Of a DNA stretch of 64,000 nucleotides, positions 27,731 to 38,184 are shown piece by piece; within the stretch, counting starts at the first letter, position 1, and each line of letters starts with the position of its first letter. Location: positions 372,001-436,000 of the forward strand of contig NZ_WTWY01000004.1 in NCBI RefSeq assembly GCF_009870825.1, in the 5' to 3' direction. The DNA comes from Paenibacillus sp. USDA918EY (GTDB taxonomy: Bacteria; Bacillota; Bacilli; Paenibacillales; Paenibacillaceae). The notes under the pieces are model-generated. The model was not told the origin of the DNA. It made no database searches and was given only the letters and a program-made list of their open reading frames with translations. Position numbers and translations under genes: made by a program.

Positions 27731-27761
27731 GTCCGTTTCCTTCGGGAAACGGGCTTTTTTT
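27731..27761 (+). terminator. Rho-independent terminator after the CAP gene
   Basis: GTCCGTTTCC / GGAAACGGGC stem (one G-U) with a TTCG tetraloop, then seven T. Confidence 0.92.
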
Positions 27762-27772
27762 GCCGGGAGCAG

Positions 27773-27800
27773 AAAAAACCGGATGGCCTTCCATCCGGTT
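27773..27800 (-). terminator. Rho-independent terminator of the tRNA-Lys gene
   Basis: Read on the minus strand, AACCGGATGG / CCATCCGGTT forms a perfect 10-bp stem with a 4-nt loop, followed by a T-run. It lies 19 bp beyond the tRNA 3' end. Confidence 0.9.
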
Positions 27801-27818
27801 AATTCACCATGGTTATGA

Positions 27819-27891
27819 TGGGTTATGCAGGGTTCGAACCTGCGACCTGCCGATTAAGAGTCGGCTGCTCTGCCAGCTAAGCTAATAACCC
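27819..27891 (-). tRNA. tRNA-Lys (anticodon CUU)
   Basis: A 73-nt gene on the minus strand. Acceptor arm GGGTTAT / ATAACCC with discriminator A; D arm GCTT...GAGC; anticodon arm GCCGA-CTCTTAA-TCGGC with anticodon CTT (codon AAG); T arm GCAGG-TTCGAAC-CCTGC. The 3' CCA is not encoded (TCA follows the discriminator). Confidence 0.97.
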
Positions 27892-27905
27892 GCAATCCTA
27901 TACTC

Positions 27906-27911
27906 ATTATA
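27906..27911 (-). promoter_or_regulatory. -10 element of the tRNA-Lys promoter
   Basis: A perfect TATAAT on the minus strand, 15 bp before the tRNA 5' end. No good -35 is visible 17 bp upstream, where an A/T-rich run lies. Confidence 0.55.
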
Positions 27912-28111
27912 CTACGCCTTTTTTTTTCGAAAATCCAGACGTTCACAAAAAGTTGACAACAGGAATCTTTGCTGGTTTTCGCCATTCGTTCAGCACGAAA
28001 GGAAATTGCGGCCGAATTTGCAAATTCGTCCTAGAAGTTTTATGTTTATTTACATATGTCATTTGTCGGAAAAATGACGAATCGCAGAACGTCTTGATGG
28101 AGGGATCGGTT

Positions 28112-28957
28112 GTGAATTCATCGAAATGGATTTGGCGCAGCGTCGGCATCTTATCCGTGCTCGCCACGCTGCTTCTGCTCGCCGGCTTCGTTTATGCGGT
28201 CAAAGACATTCAGAATCCCCAGGCTGCGAAAGAGCAGGGTCCAAAGGCGGCCGAGCCGCAAACGGGAACGGTCTCTTCGAACCCCGAAACAGCCAAAGAG
28301 CTGAAGTTCGCGGTCCTTGGCGATTCCTTGGCGAAAGGAACGGGAGACAATTCGGGCATGGGGTTCGCGCGCCGGACGATCAAGGAACTGTCGCCAGCAG
28401 GGGGCAGGAAGGCGACCCTCCTGAACAATCTGGGCATCAACGGACTTACGACGACGGGCCTTCTGCCGAAACTGGAGGAGCGTGGAACAAAATACGTGCT
28501 GGGACAAGCCGATGTGATTCTGCTTTCGATCGGAGGGAACGATCTTTTCCAAGGGGCCGATCTCATCTCCAAGGGCATTGCCGGTACAAGTTCGACGGCC
28601 AAAGGGCAGGAACTGGATCCGAAGGATCTGTTAAAGGGACTGCCCAAAGCATCGACGCAGCTGAAAGCGATTTTGGAGCGGATCCGCGCGATCAATCCCA
28701 ATGCCTTGATCGTCTACGTCGGCCTGTATAATCCGTTCGGAGACATCGAAGATCTTCAGATTCCCGGGAATGAGGCGGTTGCGGAATGGAATCAAGCCGC
28801 GCTCGACACGATTAATAAATATGGCAATATGACGCTGGTGCCTACCTTTGACATTTTCCAGCATCATTTGGACCGGTATTTGTCGTCGGATCACTTCCAT
28901 CCGAACGGCGACGGATACCAGCAAATCGCCGTCCGGATCGTACAGGCAATCCGCTGA
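28112..28957 (+). CDS. Membrane-anchored SGNH/GDSL hydrolase
   Basis: A 281-residue esterase-type protein. GTG 28112 lies 7 bp after GGAGGG; the frame stays open upstream but has no initiation signal and the N-terminus then fits a signal anchor. One hydrophobic helix at about 7-28, a short Gln/Pro/Ala-rich stalk, then the SGNH domain outside the membrane. All four blocks are present: GDSLAKGTGD (nucleophile Ser), NNLGINGL, LLSIGGNDLF and SSDHFHPNGDG with the catalytic Asp-His. Likely substrates are acyl esters of wall polymers or lipids; not determined. Followed 31 bp later by an ABC-2 exporter pair. Confidence 0.9.
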   Translation: MNSSKWIWRSVGILSVLATLLLLAGFVYAVKDIQNPQAAKEQGPKAAEPQTGTVSSNPETAKELKFAVLGDSLAKGTGDNSGMGFARRTIKELSPAGGRKATLLNNLGINGLTTTGLLPKLEERGTKYVLGQADVILLSIGGNDLFQGADLISKGIAGTSSTAKGQELDPKDLLKGLPKASTQLKAILERIRAINPNALIVYVGLYNPFGDIEDLQIPGNEAVAEWNQAALDTINKYGNMTLVPTFDIFQHHLDRYLSSDHFHPNGDGYQQIAVRIVQAIR

Positions 28958-28988
28958 CACGGCATACGGAGGAAAGGAGAAGGAGAGA

Positions 28989-29972
28989 ATGTCATTGACG
29001 GACGGTTCGGACCTGCGGCAACCCATCGTGTTATCGGTTGAACACGTCAAAAAAAGGATCGGCAAAAAATGGATCATCGAAGATGTGACCTTCGATGTCC
29101 GCGAAGGCGAAATATTCGGTTTTTTAGGGCCGAACGGCGCAGGCAAAACGACGACGATCCGCATGCTTGTAGACTTGATCAAGCCGAGCGCCGGGGTCAT
29201 CAAAGTATGCGGCTATGACGTGAACCGGGAGCAGGAGCAAGCGCTTCGTTTCGTCGGCTCGATCGTGGAAAACCCGGAAGTATACACATATTTGACCGGG
29301 TGGGAGAATCTGGAGCATTTTGCGCGCATGCAGCCCGGCATCGACAACCGCCGGATACAGGAAGTGGTGGATATCGTCCGGCTGGACCAGAGAATCCATG
29401 ACAAGGTCAGAACCTATTCCCTCGGGATGCGTCAGCGGCTGGGCATCGCTCAAGCGCTGCTCGGAAGGCCGAAGCTGCTTATTCTCGATGAGCCGACAAA
29501 CGGGCTCGATCCGAAGGGAATCAAGGAGCTGCGCCAATTTATCCGGGAGCTGGCGGACGGGGGATTGGCCGTGTTTGTATCCAGCCATCTGCTTAGCGAA
29601 ATTCAGCTGTTATGCGACCGGGTGGCTATCATCAGCCGCGGCCGGGTGCTTGCGGTGGGCGATGTCAACGAGCTTGTGGCCGCCAACGCGGAATACGTAA
29701 TTTGGGATTTCGAACCGGCCGAAGCGGGAAAGCGGGAGCTTGCGCTTCGCGAAGGAATCGAAGTGATCGAACACGCTGAACGGGTGCTGGATGACGCCAT
29801 CATCGCCGGGATGGGCGCCGGATCGGTCGTAACGGTCATGGGCGAAGAACTTATCGCCGGAACGGTCGCGCATCTGGTCGCTTCGGGCATTCGGATCCAC
29901 GGCGTCCATAAAATCAACCCGACGCTCGAGCAGCTGTTCCTGAAAATGACGGAGGGTGAGAGTATTGATTAG
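28989..29972 (+). CDS. ABC-2 type exporter, ATPase subunit
   Basis: A 327-residue ATPase. ATG 28989 follows GGAAAGGAGAAGGAGAG. Walker A GPNGAGKTTT, signature YSLGMRQRLGIAQAL, Walker B LLILDEPTNGLDP and switch His in VFVSSHLLSE are intact. The C-terminal tail of about 90 residues resembles that of the BcrA/NatA family. Its end overlaps the permease gene. Function could be export of a peptide antibiotic, ion or lipid; nothing nearby identifies the substrate. Confidence 0.92.
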   Translation: MSLTDGSDLRQPIVLSVEHVKKRIGKKWIIEDVTFDVREGEIFGFLGPNGAGKTTTIRMLVDLIKPSAGVIKVCGYDVNREQEQALRFVGSIVENPEVYTYLTGWENLEHFARMQPGIDNRRIQEVVDIVRLDQRIHDKVRTYSLGMRQRLGIAQALLGRPKLLILDEPTNGLDPKGIKELRQFIRELADGGLAVFVSSHLLSEIQLLCDRVAIISRGRVLAVGDVNELVAANAEYVIWDFEPAEAGKRELALREGIEVIEHAERVLDDAIIAGMGAGSVVTVMGEELIAGTVAHLVASGIRIHGVHKINPTLEQLFLKMTEGESID

Positions 29973-30954
29973 CGTGCTGCCCCTGATTCAAAACGAGACG
30001 ATCAAAATTATCAAAAAGAAGCGCTTTTATGTCATTTTGCTGATTCTGCTCGTGCTGGTTCCGATGTTCACCTATGCCCAAATGCGGTCGGCTGAACAAA
30101 CGAGGGAAAAGTTCAAAGGCGACTGGCGGCTTGAAGTGCAGCAGCAAATTACGGATAATGAAAATTCCCTCGGCAGCGACAGGGTGCCGGACGAATGGAA
30201 GAAATTCCGGAAAATTTTCGTGCAGCAGCTGCAGTATTACCTGGAGCATGACGTGAACCCGAACGAGCCGAACGGCGTCACGTTCACGCGCGAGTTTATG
30301 GCGAATTCCATAACTTTGTTCATTCCTCTACTCATTATGGCGATCGCTTCCGATATAGTATCCGGGGAACGAACGAGCGGCACCATCAAAATGCTATTGA
30401 CGAGGCCGGTCAAAAGGTGGAAGGTGCTGCTGAGCAAACTGATCACGTTGTACATGTTTTCTTCGCTGATCATCGTGTCCGCTTTTGTGATCACGTACGT
30501 CATTTCCGGGGCCGTTTTCGGGTATAAAGGATTTGAATTTCCGGTGTTCACCGGATTTCGGATTCAAGGGTCCGACGTCGATATGTCGGCCGTGCACGCG
30601 GTGCCCCAGTGGATGTATTTGCTGATGGAAGGCGGGCTGATCTGGTTCGTAAGCCTGGTCGTCGCTTCGCTCGCGTTTATGGTATCGGTGCTCGTCCGCA
30701 GCACGGCGGCAAGCATCGTGGTCATGATGGCCGCGCTGATCGCCGGGACGATCCTTACCAACATGGCCTCCGCCTGGAAAAGCGCGAAATACCTGTTTAT
30801 GGTCAATTTGGAGCTGACGGACTATCTGTCCGGGACGCCGGCCCCGATCGAGGGAATGAACCTCGCTTTTTCGCTGGCGGTGTTGTCCGTATGGGCCGTT
30901 GCCGCGATCATAATCTCATTCCTTGTCTTTACGAAAAGGGATATCTTGAATTAA
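29965..30954 (+). CDS. ABC-2 type exporter, permease subunit
   Basis: A 329-residue membrane protein. TTG 29965 is chosen because GGAGGG sits 8 bp upstream; GTG 29956 directly touches that site. The gene overlaps the ATPase gene by 8 bp. The first membrane helix (about 22-40) is followed by a charged extracellular segment of about 75 residues, and five more helices fill the C-terminal half, including ALIAGTILTNMAS. SGERTSGTIKMLLTRPVKRWKVLLSKL is the typical ABC-2 coupling segment. Forms the exporter with the preceding ATPase. Confidence 0.88.
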   Translation: MISVLPLIQNETIKIIKKKRFYVILLILLVLVPMFTYAQMRSAEQTREKFKGDWRLEVQQQITDNENSLGSDRVPDEWKKFRKIFVQQLQYYLEHDVNPNEPNGVTFTREFMANSITLFIPLLIMAIASDIVSGERTSGTIKMLLTRPVKRWKVLLSKLITLYMFSSLIIVSAFVITYVISGAVFGYKGFEFPVFTGFRIQGSDVDMSAVHAVPQWMYLLMEGGLIWFVSLVVASLAFMVSVLVRSTAASIVVMMAALIAGTILTNMASAWKSAKYLFMVNLELTDYLSGTPAPIEGMNLAFSLAVLSVWAVAAIIISFLVFTKRDILN

Positions 30955-31034
30955 AATGGACAAGGATAACAAAACAAAACATCTGTTTGCATTTTGGTAT
31001 ATCCTACATAAAGAAGCACAAAGGGGGAGCATGA

Positions 31035-33029
31035 ATGGTCGAGCAGATCGATATGTTTGCAGAGCCGCCGGGAGACGGCCATAACAACAGCGCGCCCAGC
31101 GGCGGCAGTTACGATGCAGACGACATTCAAGTGCTCGAAGGCCTGGTTGCGGTACGCAAACGGCCAGGCATGTATATTGGCAGCACCAGTTCATCGGGGC
31201 TTCATCATTTGGTATGGGAAATCGTGGATAATGCCGTCGATGAGCATTTGGCCAAATACTGCACGAGAATTGATCTTACTTTGCATAAAGACGGTTCCAT
31301 CACCGTAGTCGATAACGGACGCGGCATTCCGACGGGAATGCATAAAACGGGAATCCCGACGCCGCAAGTCGTATATACCATCCTGCACGCCGGAGGAAAA
31401 TTCGGCGGCGGCGGATATAAAAAATCGGGCGGCCTGCACGGCGTCGGGGCGTCGGTAACCAATGCGCTTTCCGAATGGCTCGAGGTGGAGATTTACCGCG
31501 ACGGCAAAATCCATCGGCAGCGCTTCGAATATTGGCAGGACAAAAACGGCAAGGAGCATGTCGGCGAACCTGTCACCGGGCTCGAAGTGCTCGGCAATAC
31601 GAACAAAACCGGCACCAAGGTGACCTTTAAACCGGACATCCGGGTGTTCCACGGCGGGATTCAGTTCAACTACGATACGCTTGCCGAACGGCTGCAGGAA
31701 ATCGCCTTCCTGAATTCGGGCCTCCGCATCGTCATCAAGGATGAGCGCACCGACCGGATGGACGAATTTTATTACGAAGGCGGCGCCAGCCAATTCGTCG
31801 AATTTTTGAACGAAGGCAAAGACGTGCTGCATGACGTCATTCATTTTTACGGGGAAAAGGACGACGTGGAGGTCGAGGTGGCGCTCCAATACAACGCGGG
31901 TTACACCGAAACGCTCGCATCGTTCGTCAACTCGATCCCGACGCGCGGCGGAGGGACGCACGAAACGGGGTTCAAGACCGCTTATACGCGCATCATGAAC
32001 GATTACGCCCGGAAAAACCACATGCTGAAAGAAAAGGACAAAAACCTGGAAGGCAATGATCTCCGCGAAGGCATGATGGCGGTCATCAGCGTCAAAATGG
32101 CCGAAGTCGAATTCGTGGGACAAACGAAAGACCAATTGGGCAGCGCCTCGGCGCGCAGCACCGTGGACGCGATCGTGACGGAAAAGATGCAGATTTTCCT
32201 CGAAGAAAACCCGCAGGTTGCCCAAACGCTCATCAAAAAAGCGATCCAGGCGTCCAAAGCGCGCGAGGCGGCGCGCAAAGCCCGCGACGATATGCGCAGC
32301 GGGAAAAAGCGGAGCGAAGGCTCGAGCCTCGGGGGCAAGCTGAGTCCGGCTCAATCCAAGGACTTCACCCGTACGGAGCTGTTTGTCGTCGAAGGAAATT
32401 CCGCCGGCGGGTCGGCCAAACAGGGCCGCGACTCGAAGATTCAGGCGATCCTTCCCCTGAAGGGCAAACCGCTGAACCCGGAAAAAGCCAAGCTTGCCGA
32501 TATCATGAAAAACGAGGAATACCGCACGATCATTAACGCGATCGGAGCGGGCATCGGAACCGAGTTCGAAATCGAAGACAGCAATTACTCCAAAATTATT
32601 ATTATGACGGACGCCGATACCGACGGCGCGCACATTCAAGTGCTGTTATTGACGTTCTTCTACCGCTACATGAAGCCGCTGATCGACGAAGGCCGGGTGT
32701 ACATCGCCCAGCCGCCGCTGTACAAAATTTCGCGCAAGTCGGGCAAGCTTGAAACGGTACGGTACGCCTACAGCGACGAGCAGCTGCAAAATTACTTGAA
32801 GGAATTCGGCAAAAATTACGAGCTGCAGCGTTACAAAGGTCTCGGCGAGATGAATCCCGAACAGCTGTGGGAGACGACCATGAATCCGGAAACGCGCACC
32901 CTGCTGCAGGTGCAGATCGAAGATGCGGCGAAAGCGGAGCGCCGCGTATCCACGCTGATGGGCGACAAGATCGACCCGCGCAAGCGCTGGATCGTGGAAA
33001 ATGTCGACTTTAGAGAGTTCGAGGAATAG
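31035..33029 (+). CDS. parE: DNA topoisomerase IV subunit B
   Basis: A 664-residue GHKL ATPase subunit. The ATP-binding motifs are [28 protein letters not shown] and [17 protein letters not shown]; the TOPRIM domain has [17 protein letters not shown] and [15 protein letters not shown]; the C-terminus has [19 protein letters not shown]. It is followed 11 bp later by parC. Together they decatenate daughter chromosomes. Assigned as ParE rather than GyrB because the paired downstream subunit has ParC-type sequence. ATG follows AGGGGGAGC. Confidence 0.94.
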   Translation: MVEQIDMFAEPPGDGHNNSAPSGGSYDADDIQVLEGLVAVRKRPGMYIGSTSSSGLHHLVWEIVDNAVDEHLAKYCTRIDLTLHKDGSITVVDNGRGIPTGMHKTGIPTPQVVYTILHAGGKFGGGGYKKSGGLHGVGASVTNALSEWLEVEIYRDGKIHRQRFEYWQDKNGKEHVGEPVTGLEVLGNTNKTGTKVTFKPDIRVFHGGIQFNYDTLAERLQEIAFLNSGLRIVIKDERTDRMDEFYYEGGASQFVEFLNEGKDVLHDVIHFYGEKDDVEVEVALQYNAGYTETLASFVNSIPTRGGGTHETGFKTAYTRIMNDYARKNHMLKEKDKNLEGNDLREGMMAVISVKMAEVEFVGQTKDQLGSASARSTVDAIVTEKMQIFLEENPQVAQTLIKKAIQASKAREAARKARDDMRSGKKRSEGSSLGGKLSPAQSKDFTRTELFVVEGNSAGGSAKQGRDSKIQAILPLKGKPLNPEKAKLADIMKNEEYRTIINAIGAGIGTEFEIEDSNYSKIIIMTDADTDGAHIQVLLLTFFYRYMKPLIDEGRVYIAQPPLYKISRKSGKLETVRYAYSDEQLQNYLKEFGKNYELQRYKGLGEMNPEQLWETTMNPETRTLLQVQIEDAAKAERRVSTLMGDKIDPRKRWIVENVDFREFEE

Positions 33030-33040
33030 AAGGTGAATCG

Positions 33041-35485
33041 ATGAGTTTATCAGAACAGTTTCTGCCGGCTTATCTCGAAGAGGTCGTCGGCGACCGCTTC
33101 GGCCGGTATTCCAAATATATCATTCAAGACCGCGCCATTCCCGACGTCCGCGACGGATTGAAGCCGGTTCAGCGCCGCATTTTGTACGCCATGTACGAGT
33201 CGGGCAATACGCCCGACAAAGCGTACCGCAAATCGGCCAAAACCGTCGGCGACGTGATGGGGAACTACCACCCTCACGGAGACTCGTCCATTTACGACGG
33301 CATGGTCCGGATGGCTCAGCCGTGGAAAATGGGGCATGTCCTTGTCGACGGCCACGGCAACTGGGGTTCGATCGACGATGACCCGCCGGCGGCGATGCGT
33401 TATACCGAAGCGCGCCTGTCGCCGATCGCGCTGGAAATGCTGCGCGACATCGACAAGCGGACGGTCCAGTTCAAGGACAACTTCGATAATTCGGCGAAAG
33501 AACCCGTCGTACTGCCGTCGCGGTATCCGAACCTGCTCGTCAACGGCGTCAGCGGAATTTCAGCCGGTTTTGCGACGGAAATTCCGCCGCATAATTTACG
33601 CGAAGTCATCGACGCCTGCGTGGCGGTGATGCAGAAGCCGGAAATCGAATTGGAAGAAATCATGACCTTCATCAAGGGCCCGGATTTTCCGACCGGCGGT
33701 TTGATCATGGGCGAAGAAGGCATCAAGGAAGCTTACCGGACGGGGAAAGGACGGATTTATCTCCGGTCCAAAGCCGACATCGAATTTCTTCGCGGCGGCA
33801 AGCAGCAAATCGTGGTGACGGAAATACCGTACCAGGTTGTAAAATCTCGTCTTGTCACCCAAATGGAAAACATCCGCCTCGAGAAAAAAATCGAAGGCAT
33901 CGCCGAGGTTCGCGACGAAAGCGGGCGGGACGGCTTGCGCATCGTCGTCGAAATCAAAAAGGAAGCGGATGCCCAGGGCATTTTGGCTTACCTGCTGAAA
34001 AAGACGGATCTTCAGGTCACGTATAACTTCAACATGGTGTCGATCGTCAACAAAGCGCCGCAGCAGCTTGGACTGAAAGCGATGCTGGAAGCGTACATCG
34101 AACACCAGCGCGAAGTGGTGTCGAACCGCACGCGTTTCGAGCTGGAAAAAGCCGAAGACCGCGCCCATGTGCTGGAAGGCCTCGTTAAAGCGCTGAACAT
34201 TCTGGATGAAGTTATCGCGGCCATCAAAGCTTCGAAAAACCGCCAGGACGCGCAAAACAACCTGCAGTGGATGTTCGGATTTACGGAGCGTCAGGCGGAC
34301 GCGATATTGACCTTGCAGCTGTACCGCTTGACGAATCTGGAAATTACGACGCTGCAGAAAGAGCTTGATGAGTTGCTGAAAAAAATCGACAACTATCGCG
34401 CCATCCTCGAAAGCGACAAAAAGCTGATCGCCCTGATCCGCAAGGAACTGCTGGAAATCCGCGACAAATACGGCATCGACCGCAGATGCTCCATTCAGGA
34501 AGAAGTCGAGGAAATCAAGGTCAACCTGGAAGTTATGGTCAGCTCCGAGGACGTGCTGGTGACGCTGTCGAAAGACGGCTATATCAAGCGGACAAGCATG
34601 CTTTCCTTTACCCGGTCCGGCGGCGAGATCAGCAGCTCCGGCGTGAAGGAAGGAGACCATATCTCCAAGGTCTTCGAAATCAACACGCTGGATAATTTGC
34701 TTATTTTCACGCAAAAGGGCCAATATTTCCTGCTGCCGGTCCACCAGATTCCCGAATTCAAGTGGAAGGATCCGGGGACCGCGATCGTCAACGTGATCCA
34801 GCTGTCCAAGGAAGACGTGATCGTCGACGCGATCCCGGTCGCCAACTTTGAGGAACCGAACCGATCCCTCGTGTTCGTCACGAAAAAAGGGCAGGTCAAA
34901 CGCACGGAATTGAAGGAATATATGACCAATCGCTCCAGCGCGGTTGCGGCCTGCAAGGTCGGCGCCGAGGACGAGATCATCTCGGTCACGATGAGCGACG
35001 GCAGCAAAGACATTTTGCTTGTGAGCATGGAAGGCATGAGCATCCGCTTTAAGGAGCAGGAGGTCAATGCGATGGGCCGCGTTTCGGCGGGCGTCAAAGG
35101 CATCCAGCTACGCGACGGCGACGAGGTCGTGGCCGCTTTATGGGTTGAGGAGGATGAAGGGGAAGTGTTGACTGTGACCGACCTCGGTTACGGCAAACGT
35201 TCCCTCCTGGCGGATTACCAGCCGCAAAGCCGGGGAGGCAAAGGGCTGGCGACGTTCGAATTCAAGGAAGGCAAGCGGGTGAAACCGAACGGCAGCCGGA
35301 TCGCCGGGGCGTTTTACTGCCGCGAGCCGCTGCAAATTACCGCGATTACACGGGACGGCTTAACTTATGCCTTCAGCTCCGAGCAGGCACCGATTGCCGA
35401 GCGCAAATCGACAGGAAAATTGCTTGTTCACCTGGAGAAAAAGGATGAAATAACGGCGCTGTTGGCATTTGCGGAAACTTCATGA
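33041..35485 (+). CDS. parC: DNA topoisomerase IV subunit A
   Basis: An 814-residue breakage-reunion subunit. The quinolone-resistance region reads [18 protein letters not shown], with wild-type-like Ser and Asp/Glu-class residues, and the catalytic tyrosine is in [11 protein letters not shown]. The isoleucine residue of the DNA-bending region and the long coiled coil with [20 protein letters not shown] follow. The C-terminal domain is a beta-pinwheel of repeated blades; a GyrA-box-like QSRGGKG is present near residue 728. GDSSIYD and NGSIDxDPP-type sequence favour ParC over GyrA. Confidence 0.94.
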   Translation: MSLSEQFLPAYLEEVVGDRFGRYSKYIIQDRAIPDVRDGLKPVQRRILYAMYESGNTPDKAYRKSAKTVGDVMGNYHPHGDSSIYDGMVRMAQPWKMGHVLVDGHGNWGSIDDDPPAAMRYTEARLSPIALEMLRDIDKRTVQFKDNFDNSAKEPVVLPSRYPNLLVNGVSGISAGFATEIPPHNLREVIDACVAVMQKPEIELEEIMTFIKGPDFPTGGLIMGEEGIKEAYRTGKGRIYLRSKADIEFLRGGKQQIVVTEIPYQVVKSRLVTQMENIRLEKKIEGIAEVRDESGRDGLRIVVEIKKEADAQGILAYLLKKTDLQVTYNFNMVSIVNKAPQQLGLKAMLEAYIEHQREVVSNRTRFELEKAEDRAHVLEGLVKALNILDEVIAAIKASKNRQDAQNNLQWMFGFTERQADAILTLQLYRLTNLEITTLQKELDELLKKIDNYRAILESDKKLIALIRKELLEIRDKYGIDRRCSIQEEVEEIKVNLEVMVSSEDVLVTLSKDGYIKRTSMLSFTRSGGEISSSGVKEGDHISKVFEINTLDNLLIFTQKGQYFLLPVHQIPEFKWKDPGTAIVNVIQLSKEDVIVDAIPVANFEEPNRSLVFVTKKGQVKRTELKEYMTNRSSAVAACKVGAEDEIISVTMSDGSKDILLVSMEGMSIRFKEQEVNAMGRVSAGVKGIQLRDGDEVVAALWVEEDEGEVLTVTDLGYGKRSLLADYQPQSRGGKGLATFEFKEGKRVKPNGSRIAGAFYCREPLQITAITRDGLTYAFSSEQAPIAERKSTGKLLVHLEKKDEITALLAFAETS

Positions 35486-35520
35486 CGTCATTTCGTGTCC
35501 GAAGCTAGCGTCAAGGCGTG

Positions 35521-35560
35521 AAAAAAGGCATCTTCGCCCGAAAGCGAACGATGCCTTTTT
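35521..35560 (+). terminator. Terminator after parC
   Basis: AAAAGGCATC / GATGCCTTTT with inner TTCG/CGAA pairs and flanking A- and T-runs; it could act in both directions. A second weaker hairpin with eight T lies near 35595-35618. Confidence 0.85.
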
Positions 35561-35709
35561 GGGCGGAATCCCAGGCCTGGCGCGGCTTTTGCGGAACGGT
35601 GTCGGGGCCGTTTTTTTTGAAAAAATTTTCGGGGACGCGGAAGGAATTGGACTGAAATGCGCGAAAGTTAATCCTGTAAAACATTGCTTGCGAAAGGAAG
35701 GTATAACCC

Positions 35710-36120
35710 GTGCATACTTCCGAATTTGCGAAAATATGGTCCAAACTAAGCAAAGATTATAAATTGCATATGGAGAATGAACTGGCTCCCGCGCTTACCG
35801 AAGCTCAGTTGGCCGTTCTCGAGGTGCTGGGCGAAAACGAGCGGATGAAGCCTTCCGACTTGACGCCGCTGCTGGCGACGAGCCCGGCGGCCGTTACGAT
35901 GCTGCTCGACCGGATGGAGAAAAACGGTTTGATTCGGCGCGAACGCGACGGCAACGACCGCCGGATCGTTTGGGTATCGATTTCGGATAAAGGAAGAGCC
36001 GAGGTTGAACGAGGACTGCAGATCCGCGATGCGTTTCTGGCGGGGGTTTTGTCGCGAATTTCCGCGCATAATCAGCAGCTTTTGATCTATCTATTGGGCA
36101 AGCTAACGGTAGCGCCGTAA
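35710..36120 (+). CDS. MarR-family transcriptional regulator
   Basis: A 136-residue winged-helix regulator. GTG 35710 follows GAAAGGAAGG by 8 bp. Core motifs are LTEAQLAVLEVL, KPSDLTPLLATSPAAVTMLLDRMEKNGLI in the recognition helix and RERDGNDRRIVWVSISDKG in the wing, all typical. Located 39 bp upstream of a NiaP-like transporter in the same direction, so it may regulate that gene or be co-transcribed with it; no clear operator was seen. Confidence 0.9.
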   Translation: MHTSEFAKIWSKLSKDYKLHMENELAPALTEAQLAVLEVLGENERMKPSDLTPLLATSPAAVTMLLDRMEKNGLIRRERDGNDRRIVWVSISDKGRAEVERGLQIRDAFLAGVLSRISAHNQQLLIYLLGKLTVAP

Positions 36121-36159
36121 AAAGGCTTTTAAAGAATAAACGTAGAGGACGTCAACCTG

Positions 36160-37377
36160 ATGAACGAAGCATCCCTTATGAAACCAAAAACAAGAAAACT
36201 GATTTTCAGCGCCGGCCTCAGCTGGCTTTTCGACGCCATGGACGTCGGCATCATTTCTTTCATTGTGACCGCATTAACGCTGGAATGGAAGCTCTCCCCG
36301 CAGGACGTCGGCATTTTGACGAGCGTGAACTCGATCGGGATGGTTTTTGGCGCGGCGGGCGCGGGGTATTTGGCGGATAAGTTCGGCCGGAAAAAAGTGC
36401 TGCTGTGGACGCTGCTCGTTTTTTCCGTGGCCAGCGGATTGTCGGCGCTTGCGTCCAGCTTCTGGGTGTTATGCTTGCTCCGCTTTATTACGGGCGTGGG
36501 TCTTGGCGGCGAATTGCCGGTCGCTTCGACGCTGGTATCCGAGAGCGTTCACGTAAGCCAGCGGGGGCGGGCCGTCGTGTTGCTGGAGAGCTTTTGGGCC
36601 GGCGGATGGCTGGCCGCGGCGCTCATTTCGTATTTTTTGATTCCCGCTTACGGCTGGCAAATCGCGTTTGTCATCGGGGCGCTGCCGGCCCTGTATGCGC
36701 TGTATTTGCGCCGGGCCATCGACGATTCACCTGTGTATGAGAGCAATCGGGCCCGGGCGGCTTCCAGGTCGTTTGCCGGCAAGCTGGCTTCCATTTGGAC
36801 CCGCGAACACAGCCGCTCCACGATTATGCTGTGGATTTTATGGTTTACCGTCGTGTTTTCTTATTACGGCATGTTTCTTTGGCTCCCGTCCGTCATGCAC
36901 TTGAAGGGCTTTAGCATGATCAAAAGCTTCGAATACGTGCTGATCATGACGATCGCCCAGCTTCCGGGTTATTTTACCGCGGCGTATTTCATCGAAAAGT
37001 TCGGCCGCAAGTTCGTTATGATTACGTATCTGGTCCTTACCGCCGTAAGCGCCGCCTGGTTTGGCAATGCCGAGACGGCCGGTTCGCTGATTGCGGCGGG
37101 CATCTGTCTGTCGTTCTTTAATCTCGGCGCTTGGGGCGGCCTTTACGCCTACACGCCGGAGCTGTACCCGACCTCGGTCCGTTCGACGGGCGTCGGGCTG
37201 GCGACCTCGGTGGGACGGATCGGCGGCGTCATCGCGCCGTTCCTGGTCGGATACCTGGTGCAGCGGCATGTGGAAATCAACGTAATTTTTATTATGTTTT
37301 TCGTCATCATCTTGATCGGCGCGCTCGGCGTGCTGTTCCTGGGCAAGGAAACGAAGGGCAAGATGTTGGCGGATTGA
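36160..37377 (+). CDS. niaP: MFS transporter, NiaP-like (probable niacin uptake)
   Basis: A 405-residue transporter with 12 predicted membrane helices. Motifs include WLFDAMDVGIISF near the start, the MFS loop GYLADKFGRKKV, GVGLGGELPVASTLVSE, LLESFWAGGWLAAALISYF and LGAWGGLYAYTPELYPTSVRSTG. From memory this is very close to Bacillus NiaP (YceI), a nicotinate transporter. Start ATG 36160 has a modest AGAGGA site. The substrate assignment rests on family resemblance. Confidence 0.82.
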   Translation: MNEASLMKPKTRKLIFSAGLSWLFDAMDVGIISFIVTALTLEWKLSPQDVGILTSVNSIGMVFGAAGAGYLADKFGRKKVLLWTLLVFSVASGLSALASSFWVLCLLRFITGVGLGGELPVASTLVSESVHVSQRGRAVVLLESFWAGGWLAAALISYFLIPAYGWQIAFVIGALPALYALYLRRAIDDSPVYESNRARAASRSFAGKLASIWTREHSRSTIMLWILWFTVVFSYYGMFLWLPSVMHLKGFSMIKSFEYVLIMTIAQLPGYFTAAYFIEKFGRKFVMITYLVLTAVSAAWFGNAETAGSLIAAGICLSFFNLGAWGGLYAYTPELYPTSVRSTGVGLATSVGRIGGVIAPFLVGYLVQRHVEINVIFIMFFVIILIGALGVLFLGKETKGKMLAD

Positions 37378-37463
37378 CAAACGGACGATTTTGTCGTGTT
37401 TGGACGGAGGCCTGCTTTTTGGCAGGTCTTTCGCCAAGTACCTGAACGGGTTCGAAGCCAACG

Positions 37464-37489
37464 CCCCACACTCTTCGTGGGGTTTTTTT
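37464..37489 (+). terminator. Rho-independent terminator after niaP
   Basis: CCCCAC / GTGGGG stem with a 7-nt loop followed by seven T. A weaker hairpin GGCCTGC/GCAGGTC lies about 50 bp upstream. Confidence 0.85.
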
Positions 37490-37541
37490 CATGGCGAAAT
37501 CTCTTGTAGAAAATGTAAATACAAAATAAGTCGAATGCAGT

Positions 37542-37571
37542 TTGTGAAAATGAAGTGATTTGAATTATAAT
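37542..37571 (+). promoter_or_regulatory. Candidate promoter of yojF-bshB2
   Basis: TTGTGA (37542-37547), 18-bp spacer, perfect TATAAT (37566-37571). It lies 225 bp upstream of yojF. The rest of the 37490-37796 gap shows no gene. Confidence 0.5.
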
Positions 37572-37796
37572 AAATAAAGTTGCAGTTTAATCACGGCTTC
37601 ATATGTTGATTCATGCCCGGCAAAAAGCAATAGCAGCGAAGGGGACGAAATCGGGCGGAGAACGACATTCGTCAACGGCGGCGGTCAAGTGTGAAGCCTT
37701 TGAATAACGGCAATCCGGACCGATTGAACAAGCCCGTGCACCCGGGAAGGACGTTCAACCGGTTCCGACAGACGTCTTGGAAACGGAGGGATTGGT

Positions 37797-38141
37797 TTGC
37801 AGCTTATAAATCCGCAGATGGTTCAGGAGTTAATCGACAAACTGCAGGATCAGGATCTTTATATACATCTCGAAATGACGACGGGGGCCTATGCTTCGCA
37901 TAATGACGAATCAAAGTTTACGGCGTCCACGTTCATCAAAAACGGTGTTGTCCGCTATACCCACGGTAAAATCCAGGGATCGGGCCCTTACCGCGTCGGA
38001 CTGAAAATGGAACAGGGCTGGATCTACTCGCAAGGTTTGACGCATTTTGAGGAAACGGAAACCGAGCGGCTGATTATGGCGGGCCATGACAGCGACGGCA
38101 AGCTTGTCGTTGCGCTGCAGCTGGGCAAGGAGCCGTTTTGA
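37797..38141 (+). CDS. yojF: YojF family protein (DUF1806)
   Basis: A 114-residue cytoplasmic protein starting at TTG 37797, 6 bp after GGAGGG. Recognised by YIHLEMTTGAYASHND, NGVVRYTHGKIQGSGPYRVGLK and GWIYSQGLTHFE, and by its position directly before bshB2, as in Bacillus (yojF-yojG). Biochemical function is unknown; the conserved linkage suggests a role with the bacillithiol deacetylase. Confidence 0.9.
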   Translation: MQLINPQMVQELIDKLQDQDLYIHLEMTTGAYASHNDESKFTASTFIKNGVVRYTHGKIQGSGPYRVGLKMEQGWIYSQGLTHFEETETERLIMAGHDSDGKLVVALQLGKEPF

Positions 38142-38184
38142 GTCCGGGAACGGCCGTCATCAAGTGAAAGGGTGATTATAAACA

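Noticed and set aside
37691..37903. A 70-codon ORF overlapping the start of yojF in another frame.
   Set aside because: No ribosome-binding site and composition typical of out-of-frame translation; yojF has a strong site and clear family match.
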